Part shown: positions 12,306 to 23,256 of the stretch, piece by piece | Position numbering within the stretch: position 1 is the first letter of the stretch | Layout of the letters: each line of letters begins with the position of its first letter | Notes under the pieces: model-generated | Told to the model about the DNA's origin: nothing | Databases searched by the model: none | The model's input: the letters and a program-made list of their open reading frames with translations, nothing else | Made by a program: the position numbers and the translations under genes | NCBI RefSeq assembly: GCF_901709675.1 | Contig: NC_051102.1 | Location: forward strand, 524,912 to 588,911 | Direction of reading: 5' to 3' | Length of the DNA: 64,000 nucleotides | Source: Syngnathus acus | Taxonomy: Eukaryota > Chordata > Actinopteri > Syngnathiformes > Syngnathidae

Positions 12306-15300
12306 TTAAAAATAATGCTTACATTGGCCTAGCTTTAGTCTTCCATTGTTGCACCGCACCACTGAGTAATGATCCGTTAGCCAGTGGCTCAGCTTGACAC
12401 ATTCTAGTCTCACAGTCTCACCATTTTTGATATATTTAACTCCATCGTATTTTAACTGGGGGTATTGGTGGGTGTCTACGGAACAGAAGGTAGCTGTACA
12501 CAAGAAGCAACAAATTAGTTAACAATAAGTTAAGTCCACTGTAGCCTTTTTTTTATGTTGTATATATATATATATATATATATAAATACCTTTGCAGGTG
12601 GGCGTTGTTGACCACTGGCTGTTAGTGTAGCAGAACACTTTGTCCGGACCCAATTGTTTGTAGAAACTGCCACATTGGTATTTCAAAAACATTGCATCCC
12701 TTTCCACAATCTCCCCATTGGTGACAACGGGAGTGGTTCCACATTGATCAACTAAAATGGTCAATTAGAATAAAATAAACTCAAATTCTCAAACATGATA
12801 ATGAAACCATCAGATCATGAATGAATAACTACTTGTAGTAATTTGTGGATCAGTAGAACCGGTGTTGCCTGACGATCCTACAAAGTAAAAGGAACACACC
12901 ATGAGATTACATTTATAAAGAATGAAATTAACAGTAAGTAGTAACGAGCCAGCTCAATAACTTACCCCCAATGTTTCCACTTCCAGACCCACTACTCGGT
13001 CTTCTCCCTGAATTGAAATAGGATGATGACTAAACATGGATAAATGATGTAAGCCTATCATTTTGTGCGCAACTTAGTTTAGAATCACAAAATACGTAAG
13101 GGTAATTCTTTTGGTCAAATGAATTTCTCTGTTTCAAGTTATTTCAGTGACTGTATTTTTTTCCCCCTCTTTAACAAATTGGTACCAATAATTTTGTCCA
13201 TGTCGATACGTACCTCCACCTGCAGGCCTTGTTTCACTTCCAGTAGATGTTGTAGCGCTACCAGGAGTTGGCTTTGCTTGTTTGACTGTGGAATAAATAA
13301 ATACATTGACAAATGAAATCTCAATTTGAGGAGAAATAGAAGTTTATGGCAGTTGCATGCTGTGGTGTCTAGTCTAGTGTTTCTCACTCATTAATGAGTC
13401 AATCTTAAGCACCACACCAAACAATATCATATAAGTATATGCTACTAAAATAATGATCTCATCAAAAATTATTCACAAATTTGCTCAGAAGTGTGGAATC
13501 TATGTCCGTTTAGTTGAACACAAAAAAAATTATATTTTCTGCTTTATTCTACTCACTGCAGGGCGGAGCGACTGACCAGGTTCCACCGATGCAAAAAATC
13601 GACTTTTTGTGGTTTCCCTCTAAATCATATCCATCTTCACATTCATACAGTATTTCAGTATCAGAAGCATACACATCTTGGCGAGGGCCCTGATTTATAA
13701 TTACAGCATGGGGAATTATAGGGGGCTCATCACATGCCTGGATACTTCCTGTGAAAACAAGTCAAATGAGGGATATGTGCATTACATAATATGACAAGAT
13801 CTTAAGAAAATAGGACAGACTTACGCTCACAGATTGGTACAGAGACCCATGATCCATCGACACACTGTGCTATCGCATCCCCGTCTTTGTATGAGTAGCC
13901 GGCGTCACATGTTATCCTAATTACTTTGTCGTTCTCATACCAACCCATCAAGCTTGAAGTGAATTTTGCATGAGCGATAGCTGGTGGAATGCAATTCTTG
14001 ACATCTGAGTAATAAAAAAAAAAAAAAAGAACCTTTAGACTAGGGGTGTCCAAACTTTTTGCAAGGAGGGCCATATTTAGTAACGTGAAGGGGCCCGGGG
14101 GCCAATATTTGTTGTCGCTTCTCTCCCGGGGGGCAAGTGGGACGTCCAACGCTGCGCGTTCCCTTCTCTTCCGGGGGAGGGGGCGGGGGGGGTGCTAGTG
14201 GGACGTCCAACGCTGCGCGTTCCCTTCTCTTCCGGGGGGTGGGTTTGGGGTGCTAGTGGGACGTCCAACGCTGCGCGTTCTCTTATCTTTCGGGGGGGGG
14301 GGGGGGGGGGGGGGGGTTGCTAATCGGACGTCAAGCGCAGCGCGTTCGCTTCTCTCCCGGGGGGGGGGGGGGGGGGGGGCTAGTGTGACGTCAAATCAAA
14401 CGCTGCGCGTTCGCTTCTCTTCCGGGGGGGGGGGGGGGCTAATCGGACGTCAAGCGCTTTGTGTGGCGGGCTCCATCTACTGTGGGAACTGAGAAGTGCT
14501 CAAGCTGTTGTGCGGGCCACATTCAATTATGTTTTCAGAATTTGCTGCGGGCCAAAACTGGACCGCGGGCCGCAGTTGGCCCGCGGGCCGTAGTTTGGAC
14601 ACCCCTACTTTAGACCTTAAATACAGTCAAACCTCGGTTTTCGAACGTCCCGGTTCTCGAACAAATCGGAATTCGAACCTCGCGAGATGAGCCGAAAGGA
14701 CCCGAGAAAACCCGACCGCGCGGCCCGGATGCCGACTGACTCCGTTCGTTATTGTATTTTCGTTACTTTGAGGATTGTATTAACCCCGAATCATGCCTCC
14801 AAAGAAAGCAAGTGGGAGCAGTAAAGCCATCCTAAAACACAAAGACGCTCTTAAAGCAATGCGACAGTGAGCGCCCGGCGCGCTGCTGTTGCGCGATCGG
14901 ACCAAATTAAGCTCCCTGCGCACTGAGGTCCACTTAAATTTTGGAAAGTACATCAGGACTTTAAACATATTTTCTAAATTTCAGCTACGACTCTGTCACA
15001 ATAATGCGACCAGCGTGGTGCAGTTGCGCGGTCGGCGGCGCGCTACGGTTACGCGATCAGACAAAAATGCGCAAATAAAAAAATGCTTAACAAAAGGCGT
15101 TTTTTCTTTTTTAGGCTTGGAACGGATTACATTTTTTTCCATTATTTGTAATGGGAAAAATAGATTCGCAATTCGACCGATTCACTTCTCGAACCGCCTT
15201 CTGGAACGGATTGTGGTCGAAAATCGAGGTTTGACTGTAGTACATTTTAGTCATTATTTTAGTCATTTTTTGTTTTGTTATAACTGCATAATAAATTATG

Positions 15301-15713
15301 ATTAGAATTAACTATCTTGTGATTTTCAATAGAATATTTTACACATTTTAGATGCACACTGTTTTTTTTTAACCTGGCCCATCTGTCCCATTAAAAAATC
15401 AGCACATACGTTCTTCCACCTTTGACATATCATTAGTCCAACACTTACCGATACATTGCGGTTGAGGGGACCATTTACCATTTTGGCATGTCGTGGTCCC
15501 CCACCAGCCATTCACTGCTGGCTTGAGTCCATTTTCACACGCATAGGGCAACACAGTTCCATGAGAATATGTTTCTTGTTGAGGAACCACATAACCTCCA
15601 TTCAGAAGGGGCGCACGACAAAAGTAACTCGTTGAAACACAGCGATGTGCTCCATAGAACCAAATCAGCAAAAAACATCCAATGTACTTCTTGGACATTC
15701 CCAGCAGCACCAT
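12306..15713 (-). CDS. Complement factor H-like protein, five sushi domains with a Gly/Ser linker
   Basis: Eight exons, 5' to 3': 15713-15449, 14004-13825, 13748-13557, 13285-13214, 13007-12966, 12877-12833, 12751-12590, 12493-12306. They total 1146 b, 381 residues in one frame. A signal peptide (MVLLGMSKKYIGCFLLIWF) shares the first exon with sushi domain 1. Sushi 2 and 3 take one exon each. Three tiny exons of 72, 42 and 45 b, all multiples of three, encode Ser/Thr/Gly/Pro linker (TSTGSETRPAGG, SSGSGSG, GNTGSTDP). Sushi 4 and 5 follow; each of the five domains has four cysteines. Their pattern resembles the C-terminal pair of factor H (domains 19-20), which binds C3b and host glycans, so a secreted complement regulator or factor H-related protein is likely. 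The place beside zbtb41 matches the human CFH cluster. Exact orthology among CFH/CFHR genes is not resolved. A second ATG at 15698 is an alternative start. Confidence 0.85.
12559..12584. repeat. (TA)n microsatellite beside a splice donor
   Basis: About 24 b of alternating T/A begins six bases inside the intron after the sushi-4 exon, whose donor is at 12584-12589. Length changes here could affect donor recognition. Confidence 0.85.
14041..14607. mobile_element. hAT-type non-autonomous element with a G-rich tandem interior
   Basis: Ends are taggggtgtccaaact and agtttggacacccct-a, with a perfect 8-bp target duplication ctttagac at 14033-14040 and 14608-14615. Inside are about five diverged ~80-b units, each with gggacgtc, gctgcgcgtt and a long G run (up to 22 G). 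It sits in intron 1 of the factor H-like gene, 37 b from the exon 2 acceptor. Confidence 0.92.
14624..15237. mobile_element. Tigger/pogo-type element, copy 1
   Basis: Inverted ends cagtcaaacctcggttttcg / aaatcgaggtttgactg with TA on both sides (14622-14623, 15238-15239). An internal frame opens MPPKKASGSSKAILKHKD, like the start of a Tigger transposase, and stops after 25 codons. Two further copies lie at 16.5 and 38.7 kb. This copy lacks part of the 5' region present in the others. Confidence 0.88.
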
Positions 15714-16478
15714 GATTAAAAATAATATTTTGAGTTGGTAAATGTAGTGCTGTGTGTGTGTGGTTGCGGTCAGGGTCCGTAAATGCATCTGCTTGTGACC
15801 TTCCCCATATCAGCTTGGGGATGAAGAAATAGCAAACATTACTGAGTCAAGCGTCATTTAAGGGTTACAAGTCAAAACAGAAATGTACAAACGGGTTTTT
15901 TTCTTGAGTCACGGAAAACGTAAATGTGAAATTTCCCGAATTATTCATTTGTCCAACTAATGATGACATATGTAAATAGAGGCTTGCATTGAGAAAGACA
16001 GAATTACTGGCACAAAAAAAAAAATCAATGACAGATGTTTGCACTCGGACACAGCAAGACAACAAAAGTGAGTACACCCCCTTGCATTATTGCAAATATG
16101 CTTTTCCATCTTTTCGTGTAATAATAGTGGAGAAATTACATTTGCTACAAAGTGCACAGACAGCTTGTATTACAACACAGCCATTGTCTAAATCACCTCC
16201 AACAAAAGTGAGTACACCGATAAATATTATATCTTTATACACTGAAGAAATTATACTTTGCTACAGTTAAGTAGTCAAATCATCACATTGAAACCAATGT
16301 CCTACATCAAAAGAGGAACAATTCGGGCCTAACTGGTAAGATGTGGGAAAACAATAACATTTTGAGAGGATCGTAACAAAAGTGAATTAAATTGCTTTTT
16401 GACTCAGTTGATTATGTAAGGTGAAATCTAAACTTCAAGTGCACAAATTAGTCTCGTGTTTGTGTATATACGTATATA
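15714..16478. other. Upstream region of the factor H-like gene
   Basis: No gene seen. Two copies of aaaagtgagtacacc (about 16065 and 16204) hint at an old transposon remnant whose ends I cannot define. The promoter of the factor H-like gene should be here, but I see no clear TATA box. Confidence 0.45.
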
Positions 16479-17165
16479 CAGTCAAACCTCGGTTTTCGAA
16501 CGTCCCGGTTATCGAACAAATCGGAATTCGAACAAAAAATCTGAGATTTTTTTTGCTTCGGTTGTCGAACAAAATTCGGAGGTCGAACCTCGCGAGATGA
16601 GCCGGGAGGACCCGAGAAAACCCGACCGCGCGGCCCGGATGCCGACTGACTCCATTGTTATTGTATTTTCGTTACTTTGAGGATTGTATTAACCCCTAAT
16701 CCTGCCTCCAAAGAAGGCAAGTGGGAGCAGTAAAGCCATCCTAAAACACAAAGACGCTCTTAAAGCAATACGACAGTGAGCACCCGGCGCGCTGTGATTG
16801 CGCGATCGGACTAAATTAAGCTCCCTGCGCACTGAGGTCCACTTAAACTTTGGAAAGTACATCAGGACTTTAAAAATATTTTCTAAATTTCAGCGACGGC
16901 TCTGTCACAATAATGCGACCAACGCGGTGCAGTTGCGCGGTCGGCGACGCTCTACGCTTGCGCGTTCGGTGGTGCGCTGCAGTTGCGCGATCGGACAAAA
17001 ATGCGCAAATGAAAAAATGCTTAAAAAAGGCGTTTTTTTTAGTCTTGGAACGGATTAAATTTGTTTCCATTATATGTAATGGGAAAAATAGATTCGGAGT
17101 TCGACCGATTCGCTTCTCGAATCGCCTTCTGGAACGGATTGTGGTCGAAAACCGAGGTTTGACTA
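16479..17165. mobile_element. Tigger/pogo-type element, copy 2
   Basis: Same inverted ends as copy 1, the right one changed in its last base (gacta for gactg), flanked by TA. 687 b. It retains the internal region (ggttgtcgaacaaaattcgg) that copy 1 lacks, and the same short internal coding remnant. Confidence 0.88.
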
Positions 17166-17222
17166 TATAGTATAAATATATATATATATATATATACGTA
17201 TATATATATACGTATATATATA
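17166..17222. repeat. AT-rich microsatellite with tatacgtata units
   Basis: Alternating TA with interspersed tatacgtata. The same word flanks the LINE on its far side at about 20661, which suggests the LINE entered this microsatellite. Confidence 0.8.
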
Positions 17223-18288
17223 TGTTTGTGGACTTCAGCTCGGCGTTCAACACCATCGCTCCTGACATCCTCCAACAGAAGCTCATCCAGCTTGCGGTGC
17301 CTGCCTCCACCTGTCAGTGGATCACCAGCTTCCTGACCAACAGGAGACAGCGTGTGAGGCTGGGGGGCATCACATCTGACACCCGGACCACCAATACTGG
17401 AGCCCCTCAGGGGTGCGTCCTCTCCCCACTGCTCTTCTCTCTCTACACCAACAATTTCTCCTCAGGTGACTCTCCTGTGAAACTCCTGAAGTATGCTGAC
17501 GACACCCCTCTCATCGGACTGATCCAGGACGGTGATGAGACTGCGTACAGACAGGAGGTGGAGCGGCTGGTCCACTGGTGCAGCCAAAACCACCTGGAGC
17601 TGAACCCGCTCAAGACCGTGGAGATGACAGTGGACTTCAGGCGAGACCCTTCACCACCTTTACCCCTCACTATCCGCAGTAATACTATTCTCTCCACAGA
17701 CACCTTCAAGTTCCTGGGAACCACAATCTCTCGGGACCTGAAATGGACCGGCCACATAGACTCTGTCCGGAAGAAGGCCCAGCAGAGGCTGTACTTCCTG
17801 AGACAGCTCAAGAAGTTCAACCTGCCGCGAGAGCTTCTGAAAACCTTCTACACTGCCATCATCCAGTCTGTCCTTTGCACCTCCATCACTGTCTGGTTTG
17901 GATCGGCCTCCAAACAAGACAAGCACAGACTGCAACGGACAATCAGGACTGCAGAAAAGATAATTGGAATTAGGGCTGTGGACTCGGTCGGATTTTTGCT
18001 CCGAGTCAGAGTCCGAGTCCGAGTCCGGCCTCTTGACCATGAGTCCGAGTCCGGCTGTCCATTTTTTCTGTTAATTCATGTGACTGGTTAGTCTTTATTC
18101 AAGGCTAATTTAGATCAAAATCTAAATAATTACAACAGTTTTGTGATGGCTTTGTCTTTATTAAACATATAAACGAATACAATAAACAGATACTTTCAAG
18201 TTTTAATCATTAATTACACCATTATAGCTCAGACATTTATCTAAACACAAATAATTAGTGACGACCCCTTATTTGGAAAGCGAAAAAC

Positions 18289-19140
18289 CCATGTCGTACG
18301 GCGTCAGCACTATGTTGTTTTCAATAAAAACATGAACTCACGTTTGCGTCAGTCAATTTTAATTTTTATAAAGGATTATTCTCATTTGATGTCTTTAAAT
18401 TCATCCGCGTTCTGCCATTGAAGCGGGGTGCATTCAAAGACCAGTCGTACAGACGGAACACTCATTCACTTCACCAAAACGCAACAATATAATTACGTGA
18501 GCTCTTTGCATAAACCTCGATGCAAAGAAACTCCTCTTTTTGGGTACAGGCTACAAGGAGTATATATTACAAAGGAGACTTTATACTTAATTGTGATCAT
18601 CATTCATCCATCCATCCATTTTATTTTATTACTCAGGTATTTTCAAAGCAAATTAATATTGTTGCATTTATTAATTTGCTTTAACATGACAGCGCAATAT
18701 AATTAAAAGCTGACACGATAGCAATGTCAAACGTGTTCATTTAAGAAAAAGCCACACACGTTTTGTGATCAAATCTTTCATAACGAGAATGATTTGAGTG
18801 AATTGATTTTACAATTTTTATCCCCCCTCCCCACCATCTGTCACTTTGCTTGGGACAAAAGGAGCCTTCAGAACTGAAATTTCTTCTCAATTATTCATTC
18901 AAATCAATTCACTCAAATCATTCTCGTTATGAAAGATTTGATCACAAAACGTTTCCGTCTGTACGACTGGTCTTTGAATGCACCCCGCTTCAATGGCAGA
19001 ACGCGGATGAATTTAAAGACATCAAATGAGAATAATCCTTTATAAAAATTAAAATTGACTGACGCAAACGTGAGTTCTTCATGTTTTTATTGAAAACAAC
19101 ATAGTGTTGACGCCGTACGACGCCGTACGACATCGGTTTT
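18289..19140. repeat. Large inverted repeat (palindrome) with one arm interrupted
   Basis: The right arm, about 18902-19136, reads continuously. Its complement is in two pieces on the left: 18289-18460 (gtcgtacggcgtcag ... agtcgtacagacgga) and 18757-18810 (acgttttgtgatcaaatc). A 296-b segment separates these left pieces, so something was inserted into one arm after the palindrome formed. The loop is about 90 b. Confidence 0.85.
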
Positions 19141-19180
19141 TCGCTATAATTCGGTATAATCTTAATCTTTAATAATTCGA

Positions 19181-19483
19181 CCAGCTCAGTGGCCTAGTGG
19201 TAGAGTGTCCACCCTGAGACTGGAAGGTTGTGGGATCAAACCCCGGCCGGGTCATACCAAAGACTATAAAAATGGGACCCATTGCCTCCCTGCTTGGCAC
19301 TCAGCATTAAGGGTTGGAATTGGGGGGTTAGATCACCAACTGATTCCCGAGCGCGGCACTGCTGCTGCTGCTCATAGCTCCCCTCTCCCCCAGGGGATGG
19401 ATTAAAATCACACGGGGATGGGTTAAATGCAGAGGACAAATTTCACCACACCCAGGTGTGTGTGTGACGATCATTGGGACTTT
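19181..19483 (+). mobile_element. tRNA-derived SINE
   Basis: A tRNA-like head carries an A box (tagtggtagagtg) and a B box (ggttgtgggatcaaaccc), followed by a body and a gtgtgtgtgtgacgatcattg tail. It is flanked by a 17-b target duplication with one mismatch (aatctttaa[t/c]aattcga) at 19164-19180 and 19484-19500. Such long duplications indicate LINE-driven insertion. It lies within the hAT element. Confidence 0.88.
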
Positions 19484-20682
19484 AATCTTTAACAATTCGA
19501 GGTAGTCCACCCTCACCCAAAGTTAAGGTTTCATGGGAATATTATTGTCATAATTGTCTGGACCATATATGATAATTGTTTAATGGTAGTTATTGATAGA
19601 TCTTGAAGATGTCAAGTTATAGGTGCATAAGACTATGTTGTTCACGCATATAGCACGTTCATTGTAAGAGGGGAAGAGATGTTGTGTATTTTGGGCTAAC
19701 TCAAATTCCGTAGTAGAAAAACCCCGGAAGTGGGATGGGCATTCTGTGTTGTTCTGGTACGCCCTGTGAACGCACTGTGAGTAAGGAATAAAGCAGTTAT
19801 CATTCACGTCGTTGTCCGACCTATTCTTGCTATCTAAGAACCTGGAAAATAGTAAGGATATAACATATATCACGGGTCATTACGACGAGTTTGGGGGAGT
19901 TTTCACTGCTTCTTCCAACTCCTACCGCGCTGACTGTAACCTGACACTCTCTGGCTGCGTCTTGCCTCTTTTTTTTATTGTCGGACTCGGTGGACTCGAT
20001 CAAAATCAGCACCGAGTCTGAGTCCGAGTCCGGCAAAAACATGACCGAGTCCGACCGAGTCCGAGTCCCCGAGTCCGAACCGAGTCCACAGCCCTGATTG
20101 GAATCAACCTCCCATCTATCCAAGACTTGTACCTCTCCAGGACCAGGAAACGTGCAAGGAACATCTCTACAGACCCTTCTCACCCAGGTTGCAGTCTGTT
20201 TGAACTACTCCCCTCCAGACGGCGTTATAGAGCTCGGTACGCCAAAACCAGCAGACACAGAGACAGCTTCTTCCCCCAGGCTGTTGCTCTGATGAACTCA
20301 CACCACTCTTAGAGTCTCAGAGTCATTACTGTGCAATAACATCCTGCTCTTTTTTGAATTTGTCTACACTGTTTGTACTATGTGTCCTCTCTGCATCCAT
20401 TGCAGCCTGGTCATCCTGGAAGAGGGACCCTCCCATCTGTGGTCTCTTCACAAGGTTTCTCAGTTCCCCTAGCTGGAGTTTTGAGTTCTTCCTTGCCCTC
20501 TTGGGAGTTTAAGATCAGGGGATGTTTGAGAATATTTGCCATTTTTCACATGTCTTGAGTGTTAGTCACCTAAATGTTGAACAGAGGCTGTGATTTACCG
20601 AAGTCAAATTCCTTGTTTGGCACGCTCAAACATGGCGAATAAAAACTCTTGAATCTTGAATATACGTATATCACATCACAAG

Positions 20683-21013
20683 ATAGTTGATTTTCATCAT
20701 AATTCATTATGCAGTTATAACAAAACAAAAAATGACAATGATTAAAATGTACTATAAGGTCTAAAGGTTCTTTTTTTTATTACTCAGATATCAAGAATTG
20801 CATTCCACCAGCTATCGCTCATGCAAAATTCACTTCAAGCTTGATGGGTTGGTATGAGAACGACAAAGTAATTAGGATAACATGTGACGCCGCGCTACTC
20901 ATATAAAGACCGGGATGCGATAGCACAGTGTCAATTGATCATGGGTCTGTACCGATCTGTGAGCGTAAGTCTGTCCGATTTTCTTACGATCTTGTCCTAT
21001 TATGCAATGCATA
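20683..21013 (+). pseudogene. Inverted, decayed copy of factor H-like exon 2 and flanking introns
   Basis: The stretch matches the complement of the factor H-like gene from intron 1 (about 15310) through exon 2 into intron 2 (about 13780), now on the plus strand. The exon copy is 20788-20964, with acceptor (tactcag) and donor (gagc|gtaagt) kept. The frame is broken by one 1-b insertion (ccgcgct for ccggct) and two 2-b deletions. The copy lacks both the hAT element (14041-14607) and the Tigger element (14624-15237) that sit in the parent intron. No sign of expression can be seen from sequence. Confidence 0.88.
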
Positions 21014-21015
21014 TA

Positions 21016-22823
21016 CAGGACTGTCTCAGAAAATTAGAATATTGTGATAAAGTTCTTTATTTTCTGTAATGCAACTAAAAAAACAAAAGTGTCATACATT
21101 CTGGAGTCATTACAAATCAAATGAAATATTGCAAGCCTTTTATTATTTTAATATTGCTGATTATGGCATACAGCTTAAGAAAACTCAAATATCCTATCTC
21201 AAGATATTAGAATATTTCCTCAGACCAAGTAAAAAAAAGATTTATAACAGCAAAACAAAATCAAACATTTGAAAATGTCCATTAATGCACTCAGTATTTG
21301 GTTGGGAATCCTTTTGCACGGATTACTGCAACCTATGCGGCGTGGCATGGAGGCGATCAGCCTGTGGCATTGCTGAGGTGTTATGGATGCCCAGGATGCT
21401 TCAATAGCGGCCTTTAGCTCATTTGTATTGTTGGGTCTGGTGTCTTTCAGCTTCTTCTTCACAATACCCCACAAATTCTCTATGGCGTTCAGGTCAGGGG
21501 AATTGGCAGGCCAATCGAGGACAGTAATGCCATGGTCAGTACACCATTTACTGGTGGTCTTGGGACTGTGGGCAGGTGCCAGATCATGCTGGAAAATAAA
21601 ATCATCTCCATAGAGCTTTTCAGCAGATGGAAGCATGTAGTGCTCTAAAATTTGCATTTACTTTGGACTTGATGAAACACAGTGGACCAACACCAGCAGC
21701 TGACATGGCTCCCCAAACCATCGCTGACTGTGGGAACTTCACACTGGATTTCAAGCAACTTGGATTTTGCTACTCTCCAGCCTTTCTCCAGACTCTGGCG
21801 CCTTGACTTCCAAATTAAATACAAAACTTGCTTTCGTCTGAAAAGAGGACTTTGGACCACTCTGGAACTGTCCAGTGCCTCTTTTCCATAGCCCAAGTCA
21901 GACACTTCTTCTGTTGTCTTGAGTTCAGAATTGGCTTGACCATGGGAATAAGGCTATTGTTGGCCATTTCCCGGACACGTCTGTGAACAGTGGCTTTTGA
22001 TACCTGGACTCCAGCTTCAGTCCACTGTCTTTGAAACTCCCCCAAATTCTGGAAGCAACTCTTCTTCACAATGCTGTTAAGGCTGCGGTCATCTCTCTTG
22101 GTTGTGCAGCGTTTCCTGCCACATTTCACCCTTCCAACAGACTTTTTGTGGATGTGCTTTGAAACTGCACTCTGTGAACAACTTGCTCTTTGAGAAATTT
22201 CTTTTTGTGTCTTACCTTCCTGATGGAGGGTGTCAATGATGGTCCTCTGGACAGCAGTCAGATCAGCAGTCTTCCCCATACTTGTGATTTAGTTTACTGA
22301 ACCAAGCTGAGTGTTTTTCAAGGCTCAGGAAACCCTTGTAGGTGTTTCGAGTTAATTAGACGATTCAAGTGATTAGTTGAATACCCTACTACAGGGGTCT
22401 CAAACTCCAGTCCTCGGGGGCCGCATTCCTACGTTTTCCAAGTTTCCCTCGTTAAACACACCTGATTCAATTATCAGGCTCCTGCAGAACGTGAGGATGA
22501 ACTGATCATTTGAATTCGGTGTGTTTAACGAGGGAAACTTGGAAAACATGTAGGGATGCGGCCCCCGAGGACTGGAGTTTGAGACAGTTAGAGACCCCTG
22601 CCCTACTAGTATACTTTTTCATGATATTCTAATATTTTGAGATAGGATATTTGAGTTTTCTTAAGCTGTATGCCATAATCAGCAATTTTAAAATTATTAA
22701 AGGCTTGCAATATTTCAGTTGATTTGTAATGAATCCAGAATGTATGACATTTTTGTTTTTTTAATTGCATTAAAGAAAATAAAGACCTTTATCACAATAT
22801 TCTGAATTTCTGAGACAGTCCTG
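21016..22823 (-). mobile_element. Tc1-like transposon with a broken DD34E transposase
   Basis: Long inverted ends (caggactgtctcagaaaatt and complement, about 190 b) flanked by TA. The minus strand encodes a helix-turn-helix start (MGKTADLTAVQRTIIDTLHQ) at 22279-21815 ending at the first catalytic Asp (FSDESKF), then a stop and frameshift. The C-terminal part resumes at 21657 with FQHDLAPAH, and 34 residues later the catalytic Glu in AIENLWG. The enzyme is inactive as written. A hAT MITE lies between the transposase and the right end. Confidence 0.93.
22392..22600. mobile_element. 209-b palindromic hAT MITE nested in the Tc1 element
   Basis: Ends caggggtctcaaactccag and gtttgaga...acccctg with a perfect 8-bp duplication ccctacta at 22384-22391 and 22601-22608. 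Nearly the whole element folds back on itself (ccaagtttccctcgttaaac with its complement). The right end carries a short imperfect insert, cagttagaga. Confidence 0.93.
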
Positions 22824-23256
22824 TACATACAAAATATACAGCAAGTAAATACGATTGAGCGCTTGATGCGCTGCGCAAATTGCTGCTTTTTGGCCTCTTT
22901 CGCTTTCCGTTCTCCAAGAGTGTCCCAAGCAGAAGGCGCGTTTCTTCTGGCAAAAAAAACAGCAACAACAACGAAAAGGCGAAAACTACAGCAAGTTTCA
23001 ATCACTGGGTGAGTTCGGCAATGCTGTGTCTATGGATAAACTATAATTTAAACTTTCTAACTTACGTCCAATTTATCTGCTACTGACGCTGCTGCACCGA
23101 AAGCATTGCTTTAGTCTGCAAGAACTCGATTCATACATATGTACCGCGGAGAAACGCGTTATGTGTTTTTTACACATGTTTTTGCTAATATGTGGACACT
23201 TGCAATGTAACCGTTTTTAAATCTATGTGGAGGTGCAGAAGGCTGTGTCCTCCCTC

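Larger units (their letters stand above)
17971..20096. mobile_element. 2.1-kb hAT-type element inside the LINE
   Basis: Ends tagggctgtggactcggtcg and the complement cgagtccacagccctg, with a perfect 8-bp duplication attggaat at 17963-17970 and 20097-20104. Subterminal repeats of gagtccgagtc occur on both sides. No transposase; the interior is a large palindrome plus a SINE. Confidence 0.93.
17223..20660 (+). mobile_element. 5'-truncated LINE (CR1/L2/Rex1-type reverse transcriptase), split by a hAT insertion
   Basis: Coding begins mid reverse transcriptase (FVDFSSAFNTI), continues through GAPQGCVLSPLLFSLYTN and KYADDT, where the usual catalytic YADD is intact, and breaks at 17970. It resumes at 20105 with INLPSIQDLYLSRTRKRARN and ends in DSFFPQAVALMN. 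A 3' UTR and a cttgaatcttgaat tail follow. The two halves join exactly when the hAT element and one target copy are removed. Jockey-superfamily LINE; the exact clade is not certain. Related sequence lies at 36.3-37.0 kb on the other strand. Confidence 0.88.

Noticed and set aside
16065-16220. Two copies of aaaagtgagtacacc as a transposon
   Set aside because: Suggestive of an old DNA element, but no ends or duplication can be defined.
19181-19260. tRNA-like sequence with A and B boxes
   Set aside because: It continues into a SINE body and is flanked by a target duplication, so it is not a tRNA gene.
21220-22279. Tc1 transposase as an active gene
   Set aside because: A stop and a frameshift lie between the first catalytic Asp and the DD34E C-terminal half.
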